64,000 bases of DNA from Arion vulgaris (lineage: Eukaryota; Mollusca; Gastropoda; Stylommatophora; Arionidae), in assembly GCA_020796225.1 (NCBI GenBank), contig CM036771.1, positions 25,189,176-25,253,175 of the forward strand, given 5' to 3'. Of the stretch, positions 42,081-52,899 are shown one piece after another. Under the pieces are notes generated by a model that was not told where the DNA came from, made no database searches, and saw only the letters and a program-made list of their open reading frames with translations. The translations under genes and the position numbers were made by a program. Positions within the stretch are counted from its first letter, which is position 1, and every line of letters starts with the position of its first letter.

Positions 42081-43105
42081 TTTAGATCTACACATGCTTA
42101 CTTGAACCATTTCGTGTTCTGCGTTGACTAGCTGGCGTGTTATCACATTTCAGAACTACACATGCTTACTTGAACAATTTCTTGTTCTGCGTTGACTAGC
42201 TGGTGTGTTATCAGTTTAGATCTACACATGCTTACTTGAACCATTTCTTGTTCTGCGTTGACTAGCTGGTGTGTTATCACATTTCAGAACTACACATGCT
42301 TACTTGAAGCATTTCTTGTTCTGCGTTGACTAGATGGTGTGTTATCACATTTTAGAATCTACACATGCTTACTTGAATCATTTCTTGTTCTGCGTTGACT
42401 AGCTGGTGTGTTATCACATTTCAGATCTACACATGCTTACTTGAACCATTTCTTGTTCTGCGTTGACTAGCTGTTGTGTTATCACATTTCAGATCTACAC
42501 ATGCTTACTTGAACCATTTCTTGTTCTGCGTTGACTAGCTGGTGTGTTATCACATTTCAGATCTACACATGCTTACTTGAACCATTTCTTGTTCTGCGTT
42601 GACTAGCTGGTGTGTTATCACATTTCAGATCTACACATGCTTACTTGAACCATTTCTTGTTCTGCGTTGACTAGCTGGTGTGTTATCACATTTCAGATCT
42701 ACACATGCTTACTTCAACAATTTCTTGTTCTGCGTTGACTAGCTGGCGTGTTATCACATTTCAGAACTACACATGCTTACTTGAACAATTTCTTGTTCTG
42801 CGTTGACTAGCTGGTGTGTTATCATTTTAGATCTACACATGCTTACTTGAACCATTTCTTGTTCTGCGTTGACTAGCTGGTGTGTTATCACATTTTAGAT
42901 CTACACATGCTTACTTGAACAATTTCTTGTTCTGCGTTGACTAGCTGGCGTGTTATCTATCACATTTCAGATCTACACATGCTTACTTGAACAATTTCTT
43001 GTTCTGCGTTGACTAGCTGGCGTGTTATCACATTTCAGATATACACATTCTTACTTGAACCATTTCTTGTTCTGCGTTGACTAGCTGCGTGTTATCACAT
43101 TTCAG
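42081..43105. repeat. 68-bp minisatellite, about 15 copies
   Basis: Unit agatctacacatgcttactt, gaaccatttcttgttctgcg, ttgactagctggtgtgttat, cacatttc. Variants: agaactac, gaacaatt, ggcgtg and a shortened atcattttag junction; these recur in linked sets, pointing to duplication of multi-unit blocks. It directly follows S-F and ends at an RT tail. Confidence 0.95.
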
Positions 43106-43114
43106 ATCACCATT

Positions 43115-43411
43115 TCATTTAGTCCAAGGATGCTTGGAGACCATCATTAAGAGAAGTAGATGGAGGTGGTTTGGACATGTATGTAGTATGCCAGTGAGGG
43201 CATTGGCTAGTACAACTATCAGATGGACAGCGGATGGCAAGAGAAGGGCTGGACGTCCAAAAGAAACATGGAGAAGAACGGTGGAGAGAGAGTTTGAGTG
43301 TGGCTTGACGTGGGAGACGGTTGGTAGAAGGGCAGCAGAGCGGCAACAGTGGAAGTCTTGTGGAAGTCTTATGTGTCAATCGGGACACGAAGAGGATATA
43401 GATATCATTTA
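43115..43411 (+). pseudogene. LINE RT tail, compact 3' fragment
   Basis: An open frame reads CLETIIKRSRWRWFGHVCSM, then ADGKRRAGRPKETWRRTVER and LTWETVGRRAAERQQWKS: the full run of conserved RT-tail blocks (RWRWFGH, GRPK.TWRRT, W...G..A.DR..W). Everything upstream is replaced by the 68-bp array. Confidence 0.85.
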
Positions 43412-43467
43412 GTGCATTCATTCTTGAAACTGTAAAGCCATCTGTGTAAATGTCTGTACTGTTGTTT

Positions 43468-43501
43468 ATACTAAGAGTATAAGATTAACTCTTAGTATAC
43501 G
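43468..43501. repeat. Short inverted repeat
   Basis: tatactaagagt and actcttagtata around a 7-9-nt loop; 12-bp stem. Confidence 0.8.
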
Positions 43502-44037
43502 CACAGTAAAACCACATTTTTACTAGCTAGTATTGAGAATATAATTTTAAAAGTAACCCCCGAGAATTATTTCATAAAACAATATGAGTTGAAAGCTTTA
43601 CTTTATAAATTAAACTCCTGTATTCTGTAAAGAATTCTACACAAATATTGGCTCCGTTAAATATTTGTTTTTAATAATTTATTTTGGGCATGTGAGGTAT
43701 GATGCTGTTAAATTAGTGCTGATCACACGGATTGACATGTGGATTGTCGGAGTCTAGAAGTTACTTAATTGATATCCCTTATATAATTACTTCAAATCTC
43801 ATGTGACAGGTGTGAACATCATTTCAAATATAACATTGATGAAATGGTTTATGCTGTCAACGTGCATTCACGTTGATGGGGATTAACCATGTAATGTTTG
43901 TTTGAAATTATGAAATAATTTTCTACTAATTTTATTGTGAATAATATTGTCTTAATTCCCGCTAGAGTAAGATTACCGTTCACGTACTATTAGACAATAA
44001 TTGTTTATCTTTTGTTAATGTGATATACGCTTCTTCT
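43502..44037. other. AT-rich stretch, nothing recognised
   Basis: No period, frame or family match up to the LTR. Confidence 0.45.
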
Positions 44038-44458
44038 TGTAGTAGTGTGCCAAGACCGGGTACAACCGTTCTCCAACACCAGGTAGTAGCTAGCAGACTA
44101 GACAGGTAGTTTAGATAGATAAGTTTGTAGATATGAGTAAGTAGAGACCGTAGTGTTTGCACACATGCCCTGATGCAAACCAAAGCTGCCCACTACGAGC
44201 AGCTAGTAAACACTAGAACGAGACATTGACGTAGTGAAAGTAGTTGACGTAGATTAGTTAGTACTGCTTAGTGACGTAGTGACAACATAAGGAGATGAAC
44301 ATAAACATTGGACACGGGTGGGCGTGTTTTGTGTATTGTCTACAAGTAATCCATAACGTCAATAAATATATATATATGAATTCAACAAGACCATGTTGTT
44401 CTTTATATTGTGCAAGTGTCACCACTCTTATCCATCTTTAAGACCACATACTACAACA
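44038..44458 (+). repeat. Left LTR, 421 bp
   Basis: Starts tgtagtagtgtgcc and ends catactacaaca, with the short inverted ends tgtagta/tactaca. Contains TA-rich aataaatatatatatatg near 44363, a possible TATA or poly(A) signal region. Confidence 0.85.
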
Positions 44459-44459
44459 A

Positions 44460-44474
44460 TGGTGTCAGAAGTGG
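44460..44474 (+). promoter_or_regulatory. Primer-binding site, tRNA-Leu type
   Basis: tggtgtcagaagtgg begins one base after the LTR. Its complement is ccacttctgacacca, which fits the 3' end of animal tRNA-Leu (CAG) as I recall it. The tRNA would prime minus-strand synthesis. Confidence 0.75.
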
Positions 44475-46004
44475 TCTACATTATCCTTGACAAATTACTT
44501 CGGGGTGGACGTAGTGGGGACAGTACACGGGATACCATTAACATTGCTCCCAGGGTTGGTCCCGTGGGAAAGGCATTCGATCATATCGAGGACAACCATG
44601 ATTTATGTGGTTTGTACAAAACCACAGGAACCCGAGTTTTAAAAACGCCAGGCTTGCTGTCAAGGATAATATTGGAGCAAATAAAGAAAATATTTGAGTT
44701 TTTGGTTGGGTTCTTTGATATTTGAAGGACGGATTGTATTATCTCATTTATTGAGGTTATCTGATGTTGAGAAAATAAGTCAATCATTTGGGAATTCATT
44801 GGATTCCTTGGAGATCCTAGGTTGGTTGGTAATATTTCATTAATGGTGGTTATATAATTTGGAATCGAATATTGGATATTGATTGATTCTGTTTGGGATT
44901 GTTGGGTGGATTTTAATACCTCGTTGAAGTTGTATTATATTGTACTAAATATGTAAATATTTGGGTTGTTATTTCATTCCTTTGGGATTGTTGGTTGGAT
45001 TTTAATACCTCATTGAGGTTGCGCTATGTTGAACTAAATATGTAAAATATCTGGGATGTTGGTTTATTCCTTTGGGATTGTTGGGTGGATTTTAATACCT
45101 CATGAAGGGTATATGATGTTGATACAAATATTTCAGATATTTGGAGTGTTAAATGATTCCTTTGGGGTTTTTGAGTGGACGTTATTGTCTCGTGGACATG
45201 AGTCTCTACAATGATGTTTCAAATATGGAAATCGATGTGGCTAAAATTAACTTCCATAACTTGAGGTTATGAGATGTCGGTTCAAATATGTTGAAGACTG
45301 GGAGTTCATTTATTCCCTGGAATTTGGGGTGGTTAATAATACATCGCAGAGGTTGTATAATGTTAATAAATTATGCATTATACATATGTTGTTTTCCTTG
45401 ACAATTTCCATTTGTAACTTGTTTTTTTAAATAGTTTTCAGATGGATAGACACTGACAATAAAGAGTGACCTAAAGACATGACAAGCACTGTGAGGTACC
45501 TCCCTGCCCCTCTAACGACATGTGAGGAGAGGATGTCGAAGTATAACCACCTCACAGTAACCAGTTATTGGCACTACCTGGAGCAATTGATACGCTGTTG
45601 GGTCACGTATAGCAACGTGTGGTGACCGTATTACCAGTCGGCCCATACAGCTTTAGTCATTGACTCAATCATGTTATATGATCCAGCCTAGAGTAAAGAG
45701 GGTATTTTGTAGATATTGACCATGGTCTCCGAAATATACTAGTTGATGAGCCACGTACATCACGTGTGGTGACTTTGTTCATATTTAGCCCATTCAACTC
45801 TTGTTCTCCTGAGATCCCGTCAGGATTTGTTTCGACCATTGACCATGGTATCACTTATAGATTAGTAGTTGGTGAGTTACGTACTTCACGCGTGGCGACT
45901 TTGTTCCCATTCAGCTCTTACAACTCTAGTTACCCTGCATTACTCTATCATCTCATATAAGGTTGGATTTCTCTGTCGTGACGCCAGCGAAGTCGATCGG
46001 GGGA
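44475..46004 (+). other. LTR element internal region made of two degenerate tandem repeats
   Basis: A 110-codon frame beginning in the LTR (44393-44725) covers the start; it is unrecognised and could be a gag remnant. 44700-45350 consists of an ~90-bp degenerate repeat keyed by tttgggattgttgg.tgga ttttaatacctc (starts at 44892, 44981, 45071, 45161). 45590-45950 has an ~130-bp repeat keyed by acg.gtgg.gac.ttgtt. Just before the right LTR gatcggggga may be the polypurine tract. Confidence 0.65.
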
Positions 46005-46265
46005 TGTAGTAGTGTGCCAGGACCGGGTACAACCGTTCTCCAACCCCAGGTAGTAGCTAGCAGACTAGACAGGTAGTTTAGATAGATAGGTTTGTAGATA
46101 TGAGTAAGTAGAGACCGTAGCGTTTGCACACCAAAGCTGCCCACTACGAGCAGCCAGCAAACATAAGAACGAGACATTGACGTAGCGAAACTAGTTGACG
46201 TAGATTTGTTAGTACTGCTTTGCGACGTAGTGACAACATAAGGAGACGAATATAAACATTGGACA
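46005..46265 (+). repeat. Right LTR, truncated
   Basis: Aligns with the first ~265 bp of the left LTR; it lacks the ~16-bp segment acatgccctgatgcaa-type present in the left one. Confidence 0.85.
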
Positions 46266-47040
46266 AGGTTGAACATTCTTCTTCACATTTCAACTCCCAA
46301 CGGAGCACAGGTCTTCATCAAACTTTGTCCAGCTCTCCTTCTCTCCTGCCATCCCTTCCAATTCTTTCCATGTTTTAGCTATCCTTTTCATATCAGCCTG
46401 TAGCTCTCTTCTCCATGTATGTCTAGGCTTTCCCCTATTCCTCTTTCCCTCCGGGTTCCAAAACATTACCTCTCTTGCAATGCTTCAGGTCGGTCTTCTC
46501 AGTGTGTGTGCTATTCTTCGCCAGCGTCTCTTCCTTAGCTCTTTCTCCACTGGTATTTGTTTAATTCTTTCTCTGAGTTCCTAGTTCGTAATCTTATCAT
46601 ACCCTCAGTCCCTCTATTCTACGTAAACATCCATTTATGAGGGTCTGTAGTTTTCTCGTTGCTTCTTTAGTTGTTTTCCATGTTTCCCATCCATAGGACA
46701 GCACTGACTTCACATCTGATTGAAAGATTCTCAGCTTTGTGTTTGTTTTGATCTCCTTTGACTCCCATATCTTACTCAGTGTAATAAAGTTTCCTCGCTT
46801 TTTAAATTCTTATCTTGACATCTTTGTTTGTTTTTCCTTCTGTGTCTATGTTGCTACCAAGGTATGTGTATGATTCTACATTTTGTAGAGATGTTTCCTC
46901 CAGCATAATATGGTTTACATTTACTACACTTATTCTCATGAATATACTGTTAGGATATACTGTTAGCTTGAAATTATTTGTCAATGGATATGTTGCAGTT
47001 TGTATAAATGTGCCCACTCTAAATATAAAGCTCACTAGTG
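46266..47040 (-). pseudogene. R7 LINE RT tail carrying one copy of the 48-bp segment
   Basis: Minus order: VESYTYLGSNIDTEGKTNKD (YLGS motif, frame 46802-47044), a stretch KLRIFQSDVKSVLSYGWETW (the 'K..VLLYG.ETW' motif, about 46670-46745), then NPEGKRNRGK..HTWRRELQ-type blocks and the 3' end acggagcacagg region. Segment 46677-46724 is the homologue of the unit amplified at 53671-55480; flanks match on both sides. Frameshifted; no palm motif. Confidence 0.85.
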
Positions 47041-47245
47041 TCACGTAAGCAGGGGCGCAGCTTCTGATGGCTTAACGTAAACGGCGATTCTTCTTACAAA
47101 ACATAGCTCATTAATCTGAACCGTTTGTGATAGTTTCACAGAGACATAATAATACAGGAGGTAGGCGGGCCAATTTATTTTCTCATTTGTTGTTCGTAGA
47201 TTGTGTAATGTGAACCCACAAACATGTTTGGTTTTTAATTGAAAA

Positions 47246-47560
47246 CAAAGTACATGTGTCTGGCGAAACAAAGTACATGTGTCTGGCGAAACAAAGTACA
47301 TGTGTCTGGCGAAACAAAGTACATGTGTCTGGCAAAACAAAGTACATGTGTCTGGCGAAACAAAGTACATGTGTCTGGCGAAACAAAGTACATGTGTCTG
47401 GCGAAACAAAGTACATGTGTCTGGCGAAACAAAGTACATGTGTCTCGCGAAACAACGTCTTATCTACATGTACAAAGTACATGTGTCTCATGAAACAACG
47501 TCTTATCTACATGTACAAAGTACATGTGTCTGGCGAAACAACGTCTTATCTACATGTATT
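47246..47560. repeat. 23-bp minisatellite merging into a composite unit
   Basis: Nine or so units caaagtacatgtgtctggcg aaa, then three longer composite units adding aacgtcttatctacatgta. 23 bp cycles all three frames, explaining the overlapping 65- to 132-codon frames on both strands. Confidence 0.94.
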
Positions 47561-47654
47561 TAAGAACATGAGATTACCAATTACTTTATCAAGAAGCAAA
47601 TGAAGGTACCATATCATCCAAGAGCTTGTCCTTTTTCAGAAACATGTGTGTTGC

Positions 47655-47905
47655 CGAGGTTCGCAAGGGTAATAAAGAATAATTACACTGCAACCTACAC
47701 GGAATGTTTAATGAGCGACTGATGTAAGAACCTATGGTAGCTACCCTAGTAAACAAAAAACGTCACATAATCGGATGTGCTGGCCTACCTGTAGGCGTAA
47801 AACTGGCACAACGTACAATCGTACACTCAGAACACATACAAATCACATAAAGTGATTTCACATGTTGATGTGGAGAGTTCGAATAATAGAAGAAGAAGAA
47901 GATGC
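47655..47905 (+). repeat. S-A repeat with GAA tail
   Basis: aataaagaataattacactg, caacctacacggaatgttta, agctaccctagtaaac, ataatcggatgtgctggcct, aaactggcacaacgtaca, ending agaagaagaagaag at about 47890-47902. Confidence 0.82.
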
Positions 47906-47949
47906 ACTGTGCAGAAATGTGTCTTCAAACAGTTCTTCAGGATATATTG

Positions 47950-48475
47950 ATCGTACGTCAGATCCTCCTCTTTTCTTCTTTTCTTCTTCTCGTGTTGTCT
48001 TCTTCAAGTAATCCATAACTCCATGTATCCATCATTGTCTTGGTCTTCCTCATCTTCGCTTTCCTCCATACGTCAGATTATCTTCTTTACTTCTTCTCGT
48101 GTTGTCTTCTTCAAATCATCTAAAGAAAACATTAATTGCAAATCCTTTACATGAATTTGCGAATCAACCCCAGCTTTATAACGCTGTTGTGATTTTTCTA
48201 GGCATTATTCATTGTTCAGTAGTTTGCCATTTCTTTCTAAACGGGTGGTGCCATCGTCCTTTTCGTAAAAATCCAAGCGAAGCAATTTCAAATCATCTAT
48301 AACATCATATATCCATCGTTTTCTTGGTCTTCCTCATCTCCGCTTTCCTCGATACCTCAGATCCTCTCCTTTTCATCTTCTCTTGATGTCTTCTTCAAGT
48401 CATCTATAACATTATATATCCATCGTTGTTTTGGTCTTCCTCATCTTCGCTCTTTATTCGTATGCCTCTTTAAAT
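47950..48475 (-). pseudogene. LINE RT 3' end tandemly repeated about 3 times
   Basis: The plus strand carries three versions of (cttcttctcgtgttgtcttc, ttcaagt.atc.ataac, tatccatc.tt.tcttggtct, tcctcatcttcgctttcctc). The minus reading is GRPRKRWI.DVIDDLKK, the last conserved block of an RTE-type tail. The unit is about 115-120 bp. The middle copy is split by the SINE at 48123-48286. Confidence 0.65.
48123..48286 (-). mobile_element. S-D SINE (5' truncated), 13-bp target duplication
   Basis: Flanked by ttcaaatcatcta at 48110-48122 and 48287-48299, exact. The insert contains gcgaatcaaccccagcttta, taacgctgttgtgatttttc and aacgggtggtgccatcgtcc, shared with 30224-30345; the tRNA-like head seen there is missing. 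Confidence 0.88.
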
Positions 48476-49284
48476 TTCATTTTGTGAGTCTTCATCTCTT
48501 TTTTGGGACTATAATTCTTCATTTTTCCTAATCGTATTATTATCTTCAAGCAGTTCTCTTCATTTGGGAGTACTTGCTTTGATAAATATATATTGCTTTT
48601 GTTCGTGTTCAAGCTCATATAGAGACTTCTGGATTATTTATTGGCAAAAGCACTTACCCGTTTTTGAAATTGAATTGCTAAATGTCCAAGTCTCGCTTCC
48701 TTATGTTATCGTTGTGAATATATTAACTCTGAGCTCTCTTACATTTCTCGTTCTCTTTGTTTAACTTGATAAATATTTCAGTTACACAAGTGTTCGTAGA
48801 GCTACGTTAATTTATACTATTGGATTAACATCACATAGAATACGTCAACAGATGCTTCAATTCCAATCTCAATATCTCTATCAGAGTATACAAGTGAATA
48901 ATTAGCTTTAAGAGCCCTGGGAACCACCGAAGCCAATATATAAGATCAATAAATATACAGTGTACAAGTAATATGGGCTTTATGAATTTTTTTTTAACAA
49001 ACCACAGGATTTAAAACACAAACTAGTTTTTCTTACGGAAACCAATGCCTAGACCTACAGACTAGAGAGTTACGCTGAAACAGCATAACGAGTGCACGGC
49101 AAGAAAAAAAACAGACAAAAGGTGGAGCGACGGCACCAAGAATAGCTTTAAGAAAAACTAATAGCTTACAAAGTGCATTTGAAGAATCATACACAAGATC
49201 CCTTCATTTCCTCTCCAACATTTCTATAAGGACGTAAATGGTGGAAGAAGAAGCCCTACAAACGAGCATTTCAAAGAACATACA
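48476..49284. other. Mostly unassigned, with an inverted S-I fragment
   Basis: 48935-48985 (acagtgtacaagtaatatgg gctttatgaa) is the inverse of the S-I segment at 23055-23085. The 66-codon plus frame at 48564-48764 has no motif. Confidence 0.45.
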
Positions 49285-50250
49285 CAGCTAGCTCTCCATT
49301 TCGTTTGAATATTAGAGTATAGCAAGCTTTCAATACCAGATTCATGTCTATTACACAGTTGTTTCGTTTCAATATTAGAGTATAGCAAGCTTTCAATACC
49401 AGATTCATGTCTATTACACAGTTGTTTCTTTTCAATATTAGAGTATAGCAAGCTTTCAATGCCAGAGTCATGTTTATAAAACAGTCATTTCGTTTCAATA
49501 TTAGAGTATAGCAAACTTTCAATACCAGATTCATGTTTATTCCAAAGTTATTTCGTTTCAATATTAGAGTATAGCAAACTTTCAATACCAGATTCATGTT
49601 TATTACAAAGTTATTTCGTTTCAATATTAGAGTATAGCAAGCTTTCAATACTAGATTCATGTTTATTCCAAAGTTATTTCGTTTCAATATTAGAGTATAG
49701 CAAGCTTTCAATACCAGATTCATGTTTATTCCAAAGTTATTTCGTTTCAATATTAGAGTATAGCAAACTTTCAATACCAGATTCATGTTTATTCCAAAGT
49801 TATTTCGTTTCAATATTAGAGTATAGCAAACTTTCAATACCAGATTCATGTTTATTCCAAAGTTATTTCGTTTCAATATTAGAGTATAGCAAGCTTTCAA
49901 TACCAGATTCATGTTTATTACAAAGTTATTTCGTTTCAATATTAGAGTATAGCAAGCTTTCAATACCAGATTCATGTTTATTCCAAAGTTATTTCGTTTC
50001 AATATTAGAGTATAGCAAGCTTTCAATACCAGATTCATGTTTATTCCAAAGTTATTTCGTTTCAATATTAGAGTATAGCAAGCTTTCAATACCAGATTCA
50101 TGTTTATTCCAAAGTTATTTCGTTTAAATATTAGAGTATAGCAAACTTTCAATACCAGATTCATGTTTATTCCAAAGTTATTTCGTTTCAATATTAGAGT
50201 ATAGCAAACTTTCAATACCAGATTCATGTTTATTACAAAGTTATTTCGTT
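49285..50250. repeat. 63-bp minisatellite, about 15 copies, with a 318-codon open frame
   Basis: Plus-strand unit tttcgtttcaatattagagt, atagcaagctttcaatacca, gattcatgtttattccaaag, tta. Every unit is exactly 63 bp with substitutions only, so the minus frame 49271-50227 reads MNLVLKACYTLILKRNNFGI N for 15 repeats. The lack of indels contrasts with the other large arrays. No signal peptide, start context or homology is recognised; an open frame is guaranteed if one unit lacks stops. Confidence 0.95.
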
Positions 50251-51084
50251 TATACGTTCACATTATTCCTAACCCATTCACTCCAAAGAGCCGATATACC
50301 GGCTCGAGGTATTTTATGGAAATGATTAGGTAATATACAGACAAATTCAGTATACATTGCAACATAAATGAGCCTGACAATAAACAACAAATTACATAGT
50401 GAAAGGGTGAAGTGCTGTGTAAAGATGAACTCCAATTCCCTTTATTCTTACCATAGACCATAATTTATATCACAGATATATCCAGATTTACGGTGTTCGT
50501 GGCACCGAACCGAAGATCTCAAAAGCTCAAGTGCTTCTGGATCGGGAAAAAAAATATCACAGAAAATTTGAAATAGTTTTACAGAGTATATCATTGCATT
50601 GAGTATGTTATGACGGCTCTCTACTTTTATGTCAGGCAACAGCCAACTCTAATATTGGGCCCCATAACTTACCGACAAAACACTGACCTAGTTTGAGTTT
50701 GGGGCTCGATTTTATATATGTTTGATAGAACACTGCCAGCTGTTTTTGCAATTTTACTCAATTCTATGAGTCTATGATTATTTATTGATGAAAAATATTA
50801 ATAATACTGATATTTCTGATGTAAAGTCAGCCAGAAAGTCCATGGCCCTCAACTCTCGCATGTCCAGACGCGAATATTAATGTGATCATTTTTATACTAG
50901 AATACTGTTGAAATTTCACAAAATAGAAAGCAGTAGTGTTTGATCTGTGTTATCTCTTTGAACATATCGTCATTGGCGCTATCAATGAATTCAAACATTT
51001 ACAACTGTTTGCAATTTCTAATTTGTCCTCATTGATAAATGTATCCGTTGACATGCTCATGTTATCAGTTGTCATTATATTTGT
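50251..51084. other. Mostly unassigned; S-E 3' fragment and an isolated inverted motif
   Basis: 50492-50570 (plus) matches the S-E SINE inserted at 1968 (cggtgttcgtggcaccgaac, gctcaagtgcttctggatc). 50270-50310 has taacccattcactc then gagccgatataccggctc, an 18-bp hairpin-like block like the piggyBac-style end at 61376. Confidence 0.45.
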
Positions 51085-51362
51085 TTTTGTCACATTTTGT
51101 CACATTTGTTTTTGTCACATTTATTTTTGTCACATTTTGTCACATTTGTTTTTGTCACATTTGTTTTTGTCACATTTTGTCACATTTGTTTTTGTCACAT
51201 TTGTTTTTGGCACATTTGTTTTTGTCACATTTGTTTTTGTCACATTTTGTCACATTTGTTTTTGGCACATTTGTTTTTGTTACATTTGTTTTTGTCACAT
51301 TTGTTTTTGTCACATTTGTTTTTGTCACATTTTGTCACATTTGTTTTTGTCACATTTTGATA
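51085..51362. repeat. 15-bp minisatellite
   Basis: Unit tttgtttttgtcaca with interspersed short units (ttttgtcacat) and ggcaca variants; about 18 units. The 162-codon frame FVTFVFVTFCHICF and its relatives follow from the 15-bp period. Confidence 0.93.
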
Positions 51363-51834
51363 AACTTTATTCGTCACTTTTCTCTTGCTGTTTTATTATT
51401 CAATTATCGATTTCAATTTTTTAAATATTGATTGATTTAGCCGAAACAAATGCTTGCAGAAAACGGATGCACCAGGCCGTAAGGCGCATAACATGGTGCA
51501 ACGACCCCTAACAATGAGAAATTGGATAACGGATTCAACGGTAGCCAATCTGCCTCGGAGATTTAGCTACGCAGTAAGAATGTCATACCTACCATCACGA
51601 GGGTGGCCAAAACTTATTGCGGGAAGAGGTTGGCAAAAAAGGGGGTAGCAGAAATCATAGGAATTATATCCTACAGAACTTCCCCAGTATGCAGACTTGA
51701 GAAGAAAGTGGTGACCCACTTACACTAGCGTCCAAGACAAACTGTATGGCGTGGCTGATAATCTGAGGCAGACGGCTGCTTTTATTAGAGAACCCGAAAT
51801 TCAATCTAGTGAGAACGCAGAAGAAGAAGAATAT
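51363..51834. other. Unassigned, ends in a GAA-type tail
   Basis: The run cgcagaagaagaagaatatt at 51818-51838 suggests a LINE or S-A-like 3' end in plus orientation, but no RT blocks are readable upstream. Confidence 0.35.
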
Positions 51835-52045
51835 TAATTGATTGATTGATTAATAGGACCATGATCATCATTGCACTTCAGTGAGTAACCATGTGTTTTC
51901 CAATACATTTCTTACACAGGAAGGTCTCAGCGGTTGTGCATGGACTCGATAGAACTGGCCAGGCTCCCTGATCTAATATAGAAGATGGTGGCAATATTGG
52001 GAAGGATTTGTATTTTTTAAATCTGCATAACATCCTCCATAATAT
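51835..52045 (-). mobile_element. S-B SINE, minus-strand copy, 5' truncated
   Basis: Plus: ttaattgattgattgattaa tail, catcattgcacttcagtgag, taaccatgtg, gcggttgtgcatggactcga, agaagatggtggcaatattg. Confidence 0.78.
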
Positions 52046-52061
52046 TTAGTCTTACGGTACT

Positions 52062-52063
<2 letters not shown>

Positions 52064-52092
<29 letters not shown>

Positions 52093-52093
52093 G
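52064..52093. repeat. (TA)n microsatellite
   Basis: About 14 TA units. Confidence 0.95.
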
Positions 52094-52494
52094 AATATTG
52101 TTCATTTATTTGAGATCGATTCCATAGTGTACCCAACTAAATATGGCTAACCGATTGCTTAGTTTAAGGTATAATTCCAATTCCTTGTTTTCGTTCAAAT
52201 ATGTTATGTAATATCACGCAGAAATATAGTTCAAATCTGTTACGTCCATAATACTTCGCTTCTCTAGGGAGACGTGTCAACCAGGTTGAAAACCGCTGTA
52301 CTAGTCAAACGTTATATATTACCATATTTAGTGGATAAATAGTCGAATGAAGACACTACACGTTTATTATAAAAGGATGAGGACATACAAATCACACCGT
52401 ATATTAAACCATCTAACAAATGCATCTAGACATGAATTTATCTGGAGCCACTTGAAAAAATGATGACTAAAGAATGTGGAGAGAATCAAATGAA
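52094..52494. other. Unassigned; possible single hAT end
   Basis: 52266-52296 (gggagacgtgtcaaccaggt tgaaaaccgctg) resembles the SPIN-like right end ...aggttgagaaccgctg. The left end was not found. Confidence 0.35.
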
Positions 52495-52770
52495 GACCGG
52501 TAGAATGGGAAACAATATTTATTTTCATTTGATCGTTCCCAAGGGTACGTGAAGCAGAGACAAAAATGATCCTTAATCAAATTTTTTGTTTCTCTATCAA
52601 TTTCAAAGCTAATTTTATTCATGGCTTTCTGCTCTGCTTCAAAACGATTGCATCCATGTGCCTGTATGCCTCCCTTTTTGTCCGGTGTCCGTGCAATGTC
52701 CACCACATTGCATGTCTTAACCGCCTTTCTATTGTTCCTCTTGAGGGCTTGCCCAATCCATCGCTATCTT
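52495..52770 (-). pseudogene. LINE RT tail fragment (unclassified)
   Basis: The minus reading WIGQALKRNNRKAVKTCNVV then RTPDKKGGIQAHGCNRFEAE and NKISFEIDRETKNLIKDHFC follows RTE-tail order (WIGH.L.R / TPDGKRKRGR / W.....A.DR..W) but is heavily mutated. Confidence 0.55.
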
Positions 52771-52899
52771 TATTTGTATATCTTGATTTATATCAGTTTT
52801 TCTCAAAGTGGGTGGGAACAGCCAACTCTAGATAATTTTCAAGATGTTTGCAGGAGCGAGTTCAAAAAATTTGGGTTTAATACTGTCGTTAACTGTTGT

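Larger units (their letters stand above)
44038..46265 (+). mobile_element. Non-autonomous LTR retrotransposon, right LTR truncated
   Basis: Two direct repeats (44038-44458 and 46005-46265) enclose about 1.55 kb. Over about 250 bp they differ by roughly 16-18 substitutions plus a ~16-bp indel (my count by eye), so the insertion is old. A primer-binding site follows the left LTR. No protease, RT or integrase is present, so it depended on another element. The right LTR stops at 46265, where an R7 LINE end begins, so the flanking target duplication is lost. Confidence 0.85.

Noticed and set aside
44393..44725. Confident gag gene of the LTR element
   Set aside because: The frame starts inside the LTR, is only 110 codons, and shows no zinc knuckle or capsid-like motif.
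47246..47560. CRISPR-like array of short repeats
   Set aside because: Units are contiguous with no unique spacers, there are no cas genes, and the setting is eukaryotic. The same applies to the 12-, 15-, 16-, 26-, 30- and 43-bp arrays.
51085..51424. 162-codon and nested frames rich in Val, Phe, Thr and Cys, looking like a membrane protein
   Set aside because: Generated by a 15-bp period; alternative frames on the same strand are open as well.
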